Assembly: GCF_001638985.1 (NCBI RefSeq)
Contig: NW_017265153.1
Location: forward strand, 927,776 to 991,775
Direction of reading: 5' to 3'
DNA length: 64,000 nt
Origin: Phycomyces blakesleeanus NRRL 1555(-)
Taxonomy: Eukaryota; Mucoromycota; Mucoromycetes; Mucorales; Phycomycetaceae
The notes under the pieces are model-generated. The model ran no database searches and was not told where the DNA came from. It worked only from the letters and a program-made list of their open reading frames with translations. A program made the translations under genes and the position numbers. Every line of letters begins with the position of its first letter. Within the stretch, counting starts at the first letter, position 1. This document shows positions 27,829 to 41,648 of the stretch, piece by piece.

Positions 27829-30792
27829 ATGGTAGCTAGGAAACCCCACGCCAGTAGCGCCTCCACACGCTTCCTCAGCTTACTATTCATTCTTCTCATT
27901 GTGAATGTTCATTTGAATCTTGTCTTGGGAATAATTCCTTTGGACACTGGAAAGACGGCCGAAGACGGGCTAAAGGCCGTAGAGGTATTAGAATAAATTA
28001 ATTAACTCTTTTTTATTTTTTTATTTTTATATATAAAGCATAAAAACAGTTCAATAATATTGTGTGTGTGTGTGAAAGAATGAGTGAAAGAGAGAGAGAG
28101 AGAGAGAGAGAGAAGATCAAAGGCATACAATGATAGTAATGATTTGCGGTACATCTATTGTTTTATTGTTTGTAATATTAATAATACAATCAATCAATAG
28201 ACTCCCGGTATCACATCCGGAAACTACTCAGCACAGAGCACCCATAACCTTCACGTAACCCCAACATCTGCGACTGGTGAGAATGATAATGCAGATATTA
28301 GTGCAACCGGAACCAGCTCGACGCATTCGTTTAAATTCTCTAGTACAAAGGAATCGAGTCCTGAGAACACAGCTGGATCAAGTACAGTAAACATTACAGA
28401 TGCAAGTCCCGATGAAGACATATCCAAGCCTTCTAAAGACCAAAGTGAGTCTCAGTCTGCAGAATACCCACTTTCGGTCCACAATAGTGCCAATGTTGCC
28501 ATAGCCACTGATAAAGAGTCAACCACAAAGATTCTGTCCCATCAATATTCCATTTCTGAAAATAAGGATGTACCAACGGAAAAACTTACCTCCATTATTT
28601 CCTCCGCAAAACCATCAGCCACAGCAGCCACCATGTCCTCCCGTGGAGAGACAGTATCAAAACCGACCTCTACAACTGAACTTTCTTCCTCCGCCACACC
28701 CAAAAACACTGACACAGATGCACGCCCTTCTTCCGCTTCCCCTTCCGCTTCCGTTTCCCCTTCCCCTTCTTTGGAAACCGAATCCCACGAACCAACAAAA
28801 GATGTCAATGGAGATCATTCTAGTACTTCAAAAGTGTCATCAGCATCAGCATTAGCATCAGAATCAGCATCCTCCAACCACTCAGATACTTCCGCAGATC
28901 AGCCTGATTCAACCAAATCGGTGAGCGGAAAGGTCTCTGCCACGACAAAGCCAGCATCCTCGACCATTTTCCGATCGACTATCACACCTGCAGCTACCTT
29001 ACCACGCAATCCAGCCGGATCAAAGACTTTTTCGATTAGCAGCAGCTCCAAGCACACCAGTGCTAGTCATCATGAAACTGATCTGTATTCTTCGACTCGT
29101 TCCACAGGCACCCATACCCATACCATGTCGCATGCACCACCCCACAGATCATCGTATGCTTCTGGATCCCATGTATCATCTAGCTCTCGTGTCTCAAGAT
29201 CGCATGCATCTAGCTCTCATGCTTCAAGTTCTCGTGCAGTTATCTCTCATATCTCTGCCCATGTACCTCAAGGCACAAATAGTCTTCATCTGTCTAATGC
29301 CAGTCCTTCTTCCCATACGACTGTCATATCCAGTGTCTCGGGATCAAAAGTTAATTCCCATCATGGGTCAAAGACGAGCAGCCATGTTAGTAGTGCTACT
29401 AGTGCCCCCTCGCATTCAATGCAATCGAGCAGCCACAGCAAACCTACACCTCCTCAGACCACAAATGAACTCACAACTACCACGACCACAACAACAACAA
29501 CAGCTACTACTACTACGACTACTTCAGACGCAGTAGAAACAACATCAGAGCCAACTACTTCTATTACTCAAACAAAATCCCACTCTCCGTCTCCGTATCA
29601 CTACCAGACGTACAGCTGGCTGTCGAACACGTTTAGTATCGCCTTGTCTACAACCACATCAAAACCCACCTCTAGTCAATCTAGCTACAAAGCCTCCGAA
29701 ACGTTGCACCCCAGTAGCTCACCATCAGATACAGACACGACAGATGACAATCTACCACAGTACATAGCGCCTAATATTAATGCTGAAATCCCAGGTATGT
29801 ATTGTACAAACCAAATAAAAATCCCACCAGCTTATATATATATATATCAAAAAACTAACGATTGTTTTGTTTTGATTTTGAATTTTTAATTAGATACCAG
29901 TGATTTGGTTAATATGAAGTTTAATTACTTGTCTTATCCTCAAATGGTTCAGGATGCTTTACTGACAGCCGAATTTGTTCAAGCTCTTCCTGTATTGATC
30001 AGTAAGGTGCTTGATATTTCTGAAGACGATGTGATTATTGTCACAATCACCAGTGGTTCCCAACAGTCGGGCAAAAAGAAACGACAGACTACTGATAGCA
30101 CGGGTGTGATTGTGTCTATGGCAATTCCAAGTACTGAAGTAACTGAGCTCCAGACCCTGGTGGCTTCATCTGACAGCTCTCTGTATGCTGCTTCTAATGG
30201 TCAGCTGGCCAGTCTGATTGATAGTTCTTATAAGATCACGAGCTCTAGTGGTAAGTTGAAAAATAGATATCTATAGATCTATAGATCAATCGATATTTCT
30301 TTCGATCTCTTTCTCTCTCTGCGTGTGTGTATGTCTGTACAAGACCGCAAGCACGTGGATCTCCTATTATTCTATTGAACTTGATAGGGTGTAACAAAGA
30401 CAAAACATTTTACTCACGGCGGTAATACTGATGTTTCTTGTGTAGTTGCTTCTACGGCTAATACGCCTGTCGTGTCTGATCCCAACAGCGGCAGTGTCGA
30501 ATCGTCGGAAGCGAGTAGCCAGCCTGACCAGCAAAAGTCTGGACTATCCAAGGGAAGTATCATTGGAATCTGCGTTTCTGTGGGTGCGATTGTGTATGCA
30601 GCTGCGACAGTGATTGTGGTGAAGAAGATCCGACATCGCAAAAGACAAATTCAAGAGCCTCCGATGGTTGATCAACACGTTTTTGCCCGTAGTATCTCGG
30701 CCCCTATTTCCCAAGGCAACTCGCTTGGGTGGTCGAATAACAGAAGTCCGCCTGAACCTCTCCCTCATCCATCCTATTACCAGCAATGGTAG
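27829..30792 (+). CDS. Single-pass mucin-like membrane protein with SEA-like domain
   Basis: It starts MVARKPHASSASTRF with a hydrophobic signal segment (FLSLLFILLIVNVHLNLVLG). A very Ser/Thr-rich ectodomain of about 520 residues follows. A folded juxtamembrane segment comes next (FNYLSYPQMVQDALLTAEFV, ISKVLDISEDDVIIVTI, SSLYAASNGQLASLIDSSYK), resembling SEA-type domains. A transmembrane helix (SIIGICVSVGAIVYAAATVI) is flanked by a basic KKIRHRKRQ anchor, and a 65-residue cytosolic tail ends PHPSYYQQW. This architecture fits Msb2/Hkr1-type signalling mucins or wall-stress sensors upstream of MAPK pathways; the exact ortholog is not recognised. A KKKRQ site within the SEA-like part could be cut by Kex2. 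The first intron (about 27986-28200) contains GT and GA microsatellites. Confidence 0.8.
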
Positions 30793-31730
30793 TCGTGGAT
30801 AGTGCAAACCAATTCTGGGGTGCTTTGTTTTATTTTATTTATATATTGTTGGTATTGTGATTTGAATCAAAATAGTCTAATCTTAAAACCTGAATAACAC
30901 TCTATAATATCTATTTATTTATTTGTTTTATCCATGTATTAAAATCTATTGTTTGGTTTCCTTTTTGAGGCTTTGACTTTTAACTGTGCCATCAAAATCG
31001 CCTCCCTTATTTTATACCTTGATATGTCAAGGAAAACGACAGCTTATTAAAAATCATTCCTCCTTCAACTCACTTTACTTCAATTCAATATATAATAGGA
31101 CATCGTTGTCACTTTTATGTTTTGTCTTGGGATATAACAAACAAGATATCAGGTATATGCAAAAATAAAGGAGGGAGAAATAAAAATATAAAACAGATAA
31201 CAATTCCATATTTTCCCAAATTGTAATTATCTGAACTTTCAAAAGAAAAACCCCCAAAAAAAAGGTCCAAGATACTTCTTTACTATGGACATAAAACTCT
31301 ATCACACAAGTCCCTCCCTTCCTCTTTATATTTTTATCCCCCCCCAAAAAAAAAAAAAAAAAAAAAAAGAAGAAGAAGAGGATATATTCATACACATTTT
31401 AGTATATAATATATATAATAAACTCTTCCATATTTACATAAACACACACCCTCCTCTTCCTTCTATCTAACCTTTCTTCTTCTTCTTTCCCTGGCTCCTT
31501 TTCTTTATTACTTTTTTTGGAATTCGTTCAATTAGCTTATATCTTAAACACAGAAATCTAACCGGTAAACTCGATAAAACAAACATAAAATTTATATAAA
31601 GGAAAACTCATACGCTTTGATCATCGATTATTGTGGTACCCTGATGAGGAGGTGGAATATTGTACGCGATCCCCCAGCACAAAAGATCACGCAATTATTC
31701 GTCTTTTATTTTGTTTTGCTTTAATTTTTT
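30793..31730. other. Intergenic, convergent 3' ends
   Basis: AT-rich DNA with a poly-C/poly-A junction (31338-31368) and mixed simple sequence. No coding exon was seen between the mucin-like gene and the uridine kinase gene. Confidence 0.5.
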
Positions 31731-34959
<3,229 letters not shown>

Positions 34960-35480
34960 TTAAGAAAAGAAAAAGAAGAAGAAATTAAGAAGTAATAATT
35001 CAAATGAGCCAGTACTTGTGATGATTCACTTCTTCCGCTTCTTCCGCTTCTTCCTCTTTTGTCTTTTTTTTTATTTTATTTTATTTTATTTTTTAAATTG
35101 GCTTCTTCCCGCGCTTGCCAAATGAAGCCAATGAAAGCTGACGTCTCTTTGTTTAGTCTCCGCCAAAGGTTCCTATCCTTTCGACACGACACACCTCTTT
35201 TTGGTACCCCTTCATCCTTCCCTCCCACTCAGTCCTTTCATCCCATTAAAAAGAAACGAAGAAGAAGAAAAGGAAAAAAAAACGACTATTCTATTTTACT
35301 TTATTCGATTCGATTTTCTTTGTCTCTCTTTATTTTCTCTCTTTTAGTATTCTCTTTACTGTTATTTTGTTTTATTTTTAAAGAAGACAAAAAAAAATAC
35401 ACACACACCAAAAAAAAAAAAGAAACCACCACCGTCTCTACCACCACTATCAATTCCAAGATTCGTAAAGAGTTGACCTA
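34960..35480. promoter_or_regulatory. Divergent promoter region between URK1 and the p24 gene
   Basis: A 521-bp head-to-head spacer. It contains GAA/TTC-rich strings near 34965-35060, an (ATTTT)n run at 35070-35095 and CT-rich and poly-A tracts close to the p24 start. It must contain both core promoters. Confidence 0.5.
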
Positions 35481-36257
35481 ATGGCATCATTCATTTTCCA
35501 ACGCGCTGTAGCATTTTCATTGCTTGTCAGCTTGTTCTTTTCATTCTTCGCGTCTTCAGATGCAACTGCCTTGACCTACAATGTAGCTGCTCAAGAAAAG
35601 GCATGTTTCTATGTTTGGGCAGACACACCCGGAAAGAAAGTTGGATTCTACTTTGCTGTAAGTAGCAGGATTAATTAGGATATAACTACGAGTATATATA
35701 TATATATATATCTGTGTGTTTATAAGAGAATACATTAAAACATAACGATAATAATGATGGTATACCCGAGATAGGTTCAATCGGGAGGATCGTTTGATAT
35801 AGATTATGAAGTGCGTGATCCTCGGGACGATATTGTTCTTTCTGGCGAAAAGTCCAGACAGGGAGATTATGTGTTTACTGCAAACTACGTTGGAGAATAC
35901 AGCTTCTGCTTTATCAATGATATGTCGACCTTTGCCGAGAAGCTGGTTGATTTTGAAATCACACTTGAGCACGAAGTCCGTCCCAACTATCAAAAGGAAG
36001 GCTCATCATCTGAGCCTCCGGTAGCCCTCAATGCAATGGAAGAATCGCTCTTTAGACTGTCTGGATCTTTGACCAATGTGGCTCGCACCCAAAAGTACTT
36101 TCGCACACGTGAAAACCGTAATTCCAGCACTGTCATCTCTACAGAAAACCGGATCTTTTGGTTTGCTATTCTTGAAAGTGGGGCTATCATCTTGATGGCA
36201 TGCGTCCAGGTGTTTGTTGTCCGAAGTTTCTTTAATGTAAAGAAGGGTGGCGTCTAA
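35481..36257 (+). CDS. p24/TMED family vesicle cargo receptor
   Basis: Two exons. Exon 1 encodes a signal peptide (FSLLVSLFFSFFASSDAT) and the start of the GOLD domain (ALTYNVAAQEKACFYVWADT). Exon 2 continues with SGGSFDIDYEVRDPRD, GDYVFTANYVGEYSFCFIND, a coiled-coil stretch (ALNAMEESLFRLSGSLTNVA), a membrane anchor (IFWFAILESGAIILMACVQV) and the short tail RSFFNVKKGGV. The disulfide pair ACFYV and YSFCF is present. The tail keeps the di-phenylalanine COPII signal, and the dilysine sits three residues from the end rather than at -3/-4. p24 proteins sort GPI-anchored and other cargo between ER and Golgi. The subfamily (gamma versus delta) is not certain. Confidence 0.93.
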
Positions 36258-36628
36258 GTTCTCTTTATATATATATATAAGAAAAAGACAAAGAAAAAGA
36301 AAAAGAAAAATATAAAAAAATATGAATATGAATATGAATAAAGCAGTATATATTTATGTATTTATATATACATGTATATAACATATTCATCTATTTACCC
36401 ATTCATTTTATCTATTAATTAATTAATTCATTCATTCATTCATTCATTTATACATTCAACATATACACATCTTTTTGCAACAAATATTTGAATCGAAATT
36501 GAAACGCAGAATATTTCTCTCTCTCTCTCTCTTTTGCGTATATAATATATATATATATTGTTTTAATTTCTTTCTTTCTTTATTTGACTTTTTTTTTTGA
36601 TTTTTTTTTGGTAATCCAATTGATCATC
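36258..36628. other. Intergenic with ATTC and CT repeats
   Basis: AT-rich spacer with an (ATTC)n tract near 36420-36450, a CT run at 36514-36530 and a poly-T tract just before the VMA21 start. This spacer must include the VMA21 promoter. Confidence 0.5.
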
Positions 36629-37155
36629 ATGGCAAAGGCATCATCATCAAAAGCGACTTCCAATAAAAATACTTCCAGCAAGGCTACTTCTGACCAGGCT
36701 GTGGTTGAAAAGTCTGTACAGTCAATTCAACAAACCAACGGACGTCCTTCAGTCAGTGCTGTTGTGATGACCAAGTTGATTGGGTTTTCTTTGGCAATGT
36801 TCATCTTACCAATCATGACTTTTTACACAACAGTTGATAGAATATTTGGTGGTAATTTTCTTTTTTTTTTCTTTCTTTTAAATTTTTTTTTGTTGCTATG
36901 GTTACTATTAAGGTTATTATTATAAGAGTAGTAATAAACCTATACGAAATAGATAATATTTTTAGAATTAGATAAATATATGTGTATAATAAATTCTAAT
37001 TCAAATTCAAATTCTAATTCTGATTGTATAATTTGTAATTAAAAGGTAATACGACTTATGCGGCTGGATCGGCAGCGGTGGTGGCGAATGTGGTGTTGAT
37101 TGGATATATTATTGTTGCATTTATGGAAGACCCAGACAAGGATAAGAAAGAGTGA
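36629..37155 (+). CDS. VMA21: VMA21, V-ATPase assembly factor of the ER
   Basis: Two exons encode about 107 residues: a Ser/Lys/Thr-rich N-terminus from [14 protein letters not shown], a first membrane helix ([20 protein letters not shown]), a short loop ([16 protein letters not shown], split by an intron after FG) and a second helix ([17 protein letters not shown]), then DPDKDKKE. This is the Vma21 pattern: two helices and a lysine-rich ER-retrieval tail. Vma21 chaperones assembly of the V0 sector and escorts it to the Golgi. I chose this ATG rather than one 45 bases upstream because the upstream codons give an implausible Phe-rich leader and this one starts right at the conserved basic N-terminus. 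Confidence 0.88.
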
Positions 37156-37930
37156 GGGCAGTAAATGGTAATAAGGAGACCGAGATGTTGGGTTGCTTTC
37201 TTTATTTAGAAGAGTGAGAAAGAAGAATAAATTGTATGCTTATATATATAAATATATATAAAAGAAATCCCCACAAGTAGATACAATATATATATATATA
37301 TATGAAAATAATAATAATACCCCTTTGTCACTTTACCTCACTTTAACTCACACTTCTTCTACCCCCCAAAAAAAAAGAAGATAATCAGTTATCTATATAG
37401 CTATATATTATGATTCTGCTTTTGTTCATAATTTCATTTGCCTACTTGGTTGGGTAGTTGGTTACTTGTCTATTTGTCTTGCCTACTTACTCTCTTTTGC
37501 ACACCCCTTCTTGGTGTCTGTTCTTCTGTCTGTTTACCCTTTTCCGTCGATTGTGTGCATGATAGTTTCCTAGTTGTCTAGTATCGCCTTTTTGTGTTGC
37601 GGTTGATTTATATATAAAAACCTGCATTTTTCCCCATCTTGATACACTTCTCCTTTCTTTCTCTCATTATTTATTCCGTTATTTCATTTCTATCCCATTC
37701 TTCCTCTTCTCTTCTCTTCTCTTCTTTACGATTTTTATTTTTTGTTAAAGAAAATTATATATATAATATATATAATATAATATAATATAATATAATATAA
37801 TATAATATTATATATAAAAAGTATTTAAACCCTGTACATATACCATACATACATACATACATACATATATATATATAACAAATAAGAAGAAGAAGAAGAA
37901 GAAAATATAATATAATATAATCAAAAATCG
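37156..37930. other. Intergenic with TATAA-type repeat and CT tract
   Basis: The spacer contains a long TATAA repeat (37757-37812), an (ATAC)n run (37845-37865) and a CTTCT tract (37705-37730), upstream of the REG1-like start. No coding exon was found. Confidence 0.5.
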
Positions 37931-39034
37931 ATGAATGAGCTGATAACCCGCCCGTCAATTACTGTCGATTATTTCTCTCACAGTTGGGATGCACTTGACC
38001 TGGGCTGTGCCTGGTCAGAGCTCCGGCAACAGGCCGCAACTCTCCGAAACAAATTGCTCCACCTCAACGACGATATTGAAACCGGGTTCGAACGGACCAA
38101 GCAGGCAAACCCAAGTCTACTGAAGGCTAATCGACGATTGTTGGCAGAAGAGTACCGCCTGCACCGACTGAGGAACGCGCTCTGGCGGCGGATGTCCAGC
38201 TATTGCACCAGTCAGCTCGGGCGACATAATCCCAGGATCGATCCGGCCGAAATTAACTGGGAAAAGGACTCTGATGTGAGCTGGCTCTACGGTCCACTCT
38301 TTCGCAGAGACGAAGCCGACGTGGATTTTGAGAAAAGGGTGGGCTGCCCTGAGATCTATGTTAAACGGACCAACCAGTCTTCTTTGTCAAAAGTCGATCC
38401 GATCTCCTCAACTACAGCCACAGTTATAGCAGCAGATACACCCACACCACTTGTTAAATCGGCTCTCAAGAAAAAGTCCCAGAAAGAGAGGCGGCGGAGT
38501 TTCCCATTGAGCCTGGAGTCAAGAGACACTGCTTGCTTCGAAGAGCGATGCAAGCGTCCTCGAGGCATTCGATTCGAAGCAGACGTGCTTGAGTTTGTCT
38601 ATCATGCCAAATTGCCTATCCTCAGTCAGCGCAAGCCAGTCCGTACTCCGTCCCAGGGTGACAGCGATGCCCGGCGCATGGCAAAGGCTCTTCTCCTGGC
38701 TGCCCGATCTAAACATTCTGCCAGTCTCCCACTCACACCACCCCTCTCTCCCTCTGTAAAATTTCCTGCACAGCCGATCTTGGCTGAGAATGTTTTGGGC
38801 TCTACATTTCCATCTTCTCTTGTTTCCTCTTCCTCTTCTTCTTCCTCTACTTCATTATTATTACTGTCTCCTTCTTCGCCTGGTTTACCGCCTTCGTCAT
38901 CTCCTTCTGCCTCAGTACCGACCTTGTGCGCCGATCTTGTTTCTTTGTCTACTGAAATGGTTGCACTTGTAGGAACGGCGGCAATTTACAAAGGAATAAG
39001 CTATGGACTTGGAAGATTCATTCCTCGCGCATAA
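37931..39034 (+). CDS. REG1-like PP1 targeting subunit (DUF1752-type N-terminus, RVxF-like motif)
   Basis: Intronless, 367 residues. The N-terminus has VDYFSHSWDALDLGCAWSEL (12-31), then LHRLRNALWRRMSSY (77-91) and NWEKDSDVSWLYGP (109-122). This order (YFSH-W, a LENASWR-type segment, NWxKDxDVxWLYGP) matches the conserved N-terminal block of fungal Reg1 glucose-repression proteins. RGIRFEADV at 211-219 fits the [RK]-x-[VI]-x-F PP1-docking motif and lies in the same setting as the Reg1 RHIHF motif. The expected LENxSWR is degenerate (LRNALWRR), and about 40 residues are inserted before it. A Ser-rich linker and a hydrophobic tail (VALVGTAAIYKGISYG) end the protein. It probably directs the PP1 phosphatase, for example toward Snf1 in glucose signalling. 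Its GC content is higher than that of its neighbours. Confidence 0.72.
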   Translation: MNELITRPSITVDYFSHSWDALDLGCAWSELRQQAATLRNKLLHLNDDIETGFERTKQANPSLLKANRRLLAEEYRLHRLRNALWRRMSSYCTSQLGRHNPRIDPAEINWEKDSDVSWLYGPLFRRDEADVDFEKRVGCPEIYVKRTNQSSLSKVDPISSTTATVIAADTPTPLVKSALKKKSQKERRRSFPLSLESRDTACFEERCKRPRGIRFEADVLEFVYHAKLPILSQRKPVRTPSQGDSDARRMAKALLLAARSKHSASLPLTPPLSPSVKFPAQPILAENVLGSTFPSSLVSSSSSSSSTSLLLLSPSSPGLPPSSSPSASVPTLCADLVSLSTEMVALVGTAAIYKGISYGLGRFIPRA

Positions 39035-39472
39035 ATACTGTGCAGATCAATTGATAACTCACGTACATACATATATAGAACTATAGATAGATACATTATA
39101 TAGACAGACAAACATATTGATTACTTGATTGATGGAGTGATAGACGACTAACCAATCAATCAATCAGATAACCAATCAACAATAAGCTTTTCAAAAAAAA
39201 AGGAAAGATATACATTATGTATATGAAAAAGAGATAGATAGATAGATAGATAGAGATAAAGGGCATGGTTGATCCAAAGCTGTATTTTTTTTGATTTTTT
39301 TTTTTGATTTTTATTTTTTGGTTTTTTTTGTATTTACTTTGATGAATAATAATAATAATAATAATAATAATAGTAATAAAAAGTAAACAAGAAAGAAAGG
39401 AAGAAAGAAAATAGAGTTAGAGAAAGAGATGTTAAATGATGTATATAAGTGTGAGTGTAAATGTGAGTGAGT

Positions 39473-39511
<39 letters not shown>

Positions 39512-39581
39512 TTGTGTGTGAGTGTATGAGTCCTATACAAAAATAAAAAATAAAAGAATAAAATAAAAGAAGTGAAGTATA
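39035..39581. other. Intergenic with GATA, AAT and GT microsatellites
   Basis: Convergent spacer holding (GATA)n near 39235-39255, (AAT)n at 39346-39380 and (GT)n at 39475-39506. Nothing else is evident. Confidence 0.6.
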
Positions 39582-40220
39582 TCAAGTAGATGTAGTAGGA
39601 GGAGTACGCATATACTGATGATGATTATAATGATGCTGCTGATGATGATGATGGGTATTTTGTTGGTTATACTGAGTGTATTGGCTATATTGCTGCTGCT
39701 GCTGCTGCTGTTGCTGTTTGTGTTGTTGTTGCTGTTTGTGTTGTTTTTGCTGTTGCTGTTGTTGCTGTTGCTTACTCTGGACATATTCATTTAGATAGTG
39801 CGTGGCAGCAAACAATAGGTCGTGAAATCGATCACCATCATGATAGGATGGGTGGTCATAGGGATACCACGCTGCCCGCTTTTGACGTTCCCACTCTGCC
39901 AGACTGGTAAGTTGTTCACTAAGCTTATCTGCCAAATGTGTCCAGTCTAGTCTCAGCCAGTGGTCTCTTAGTAGCAGCCAGAGACGGTCTGGCGCAGTTA
40001 TCCTTAGAACATCATCCACCATACTGACAGCCATAAAGAGGCAGAACAGAGAACTGATGGCCACAATAGCAATTGTGCCAACCGTCATGTATGATGCCAG
40101 AGTGACAATTGAATGGCGCATTGGCTGTGGAGGGGTTGCCACATTAGCCTTGAGCCAGGAGCGGAGTGGCAACAGGCGGTGGTGAGTACGATTGGGGCGG
40201 GTAGCAGAAACAGACGCCAT
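39582..40220 (-). CDS. Unrecognised membrane protein with Gln/His-rich C-terminal tail
   Basis: A single-exon frame of 212 residues starting MASVSATRPNRTHHRL. A basic N-terminus is followed by a hydrophobic segment (SYMTVGTIAIVAISSLFCLF, about residues 43-62) that looks like a single membrane anchor. A Trp-rich helical region comes next (RLWLLLRDHWLRLDWTHLAD, EWERQKRAAWYPYDHPSYHD, HDLLFAATHYLNEYVQ). From about residue 150 it becomes poly-Gln broken by Lys and His, then a YSQYTQYNQ stretch and a His-rich tail. The non-repetitive two thirds has good codon structure and no stops, so it is probably real. I recognise no family. The poly-Gln tract is encoded by CAG/CAA mixtures and may vary between strains. 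Confidence 0.65.
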   Translation of the reverse strand: MASVSATRPNRTHHRLLPLRSWLKANVATPPQPMRHSIVTLASYMTVGTIAIVAISSLFCLFMAVSMVDDVLRITAPDRLWLLLRDHWLRLDWTHLADKLSEQLTSLAEWERQKRAAWYPYDHPSYHDGDRFHDLLFAATHYLNEYVQSKQQQQQQQQKQHKQQQQHKQQQQQQQQQYSQYTQYNQQNTHHHHQQHHYNHHQYMRTPPTTST

Positions 40221-40441
40221 GAGCTAAAGAGAGTAGACTAGAAGGGAAGAGAAGAGAAGAGAAGAGAAGAGAAAAAGAAAAAGGTTCAAAAAAGAAATGA
40301 TACAGAAGAAGGTCTATTATTGTTATGGTCAGCGCCACTGTTAGTTAACAAGCAAGCATTCAATAACTAAATAAATAAATAAAGTAAATAAAAGAAGCAA
40401 GGCCCTTGAGCGTAACCTCCCTCCCCTTTTGTACACAAACA

Positions 40442-40475
<34 letters not shown>

Positions 40476-41003
40476 GATTATTACATATGTATGATTTTAT
40501 TTTATTTTATTTTATTTTATTTTATTTTATTTTATTTTATTTTATTTTATTTGATTTGATTTGATTTGATTTTATATACATACACTTTCTTCACCCCCTG
40601 CAGTGTCTCAGGGAAATCATCATGAGTTCCACAATGAATGTGAAAGTCAAGGGCTGCGGTCACCAAAAAAAAAAAAAAAAAGAAAAGAAAAAAAGCATAT
40701 CAATCAACAGATTGAAACATACAAAATTGAAACACTCAAAAATAAATAAATTGAAAAAAAAAAAAAAAGTGTTTCAATTTAAATCGTTAAAAGACAAGAC
40801 GGCTAAACACAAAAGAGGACAAAATCTATCAAACACGTGGCATCTGGACACCGATTAATAATTTATATATATATATATATATTTAAAAAAAAAAATCCGA
40901 ATTTATATTGCTCTTTTCTATTTTCTATTTCCATTTCCCCCCCTCTTCTTCTTTCTTCTTCTTTCTTTTACCACCACAGAATCCCCTGCCTTTTGCCACC
41001 AAA
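40221..41003. other. Intergenic between divergent genes, with (ATTTT)n repeat
   Basis: A head-to-head spacer with an (AAGAG)n tract at 40235-40272, an (ATT)n run near 40458-40475, a pentanucleotide (ATTTT)n array at 40493-40575, long poly-A tracts near 40665 and 40755, and a CT-rich leader (40915-40975) before the tropomyosin start. Confidence 0.6.
40493..40575. repeat. (ATTTT)n pentanucleotide array
   Basis: About 16 tandem ATTTT units, the last ones changed to ATTTG. Simple sequence repeat. Confidence 0.9.
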
Positions 41004-41648
41004 ATGGAACGATTTAGAGAGGTTAGATATCGAAATTAAGCCTAAAGATGTTTCGAAACTATGAATCAACAAGAAAATCTAGTTCTAAACACAATGTTAA
41101 TAGAAAATTAACCTTATTCGAATCGAAGCCGATGCTGCCAAAGCCAAGGCAGAAGAATACGAAGCCAAGGTCAAGGAATACGAAAAGATCAAGATGGATC
41201 AGGAACATGAGATCATCTCTCTAACCAACCAAAACAAGAAAATGGAAGACGATCTCGAGGCTGCCCTAGAAAACATCAAACGACTCAAGTCAATCGAAGA
41301 CGAAGGAGGTGATCTCAAGAAAGAAAATGACGCAGCACAGCGTAAAATCACACTTCTTGAGCAGGAACTCGAGAACTCTGACAAGTCACTGCGCGAAACC
41401 ACCAAAAAGTAAGTTTCAACCCCAAAGACCAAAATAGAAGTTTACTTTCTCTGGCTTATCCTTGTCTCTACAAATCCTATCATAGCTTCCGTGAGGCAGA
41501 TGTCAAGGCAGAACATTTTGAACGCAAGGTCCAGCAGCTCGAGAACTTGCTCTTGGAACAAGAAAGAAAGGGCGAAGAACTCAAACTCAAGAACCACGAA
41601 TTACAAGCCCAGTTGGATGAGTTTAATGCCCAATTAGATGACATTTAA
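41004..41648 (+). CDS. Tropomyosin (Cdc8/Tpm-type, 161 residues)
   Basis: Three exons: 41004-41021 (only MERFRE), 41104-41408 and 41486-41648. Joined, they give exactly 161 residues, the length of fungal short tropomyosins and equal to 23 heptads. The start MERFREKINLIRIEADAAKA matches the conserved N-terminus (MEKIREKLxxLRxEAD), and the rest is uninterrupted coiled coil (EHEIISLTNQNKKMEDDLEA, DVKAEHFERKVQQLENLLLE) ending AQLDDI. Tropomyosin polymerises head to tail along actin cables, stabilises them and promotes myosin V movement. The first donor is GTTAGA and the first coding exon is just 18 nt, so automatic gene prediction is likely to miss the true start. The second join replaces lysine with asparagine (TTKN|FREAD). 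Confidence 0.93.

Noticed and set aside
28542..29536. Alternate frames over the Ser/Thr-rich region
   Set aside because: Low-complexity coding DNA keeps other frames open; only one frame connects to the signal peptide and the membrane helix.
36584..36628. Upstream in-frame ATG for VMA21
   Set aside because: It adds a Phe-rich leader from a poly-T promoter tract; the downstream ATG matches the family start.
40622..40858. Lys-rich frame upstream of tropomyosin
   Set aside because: Made largely of poly-A tracts; no coding character, and it lies in the tropomyosin promoter region.
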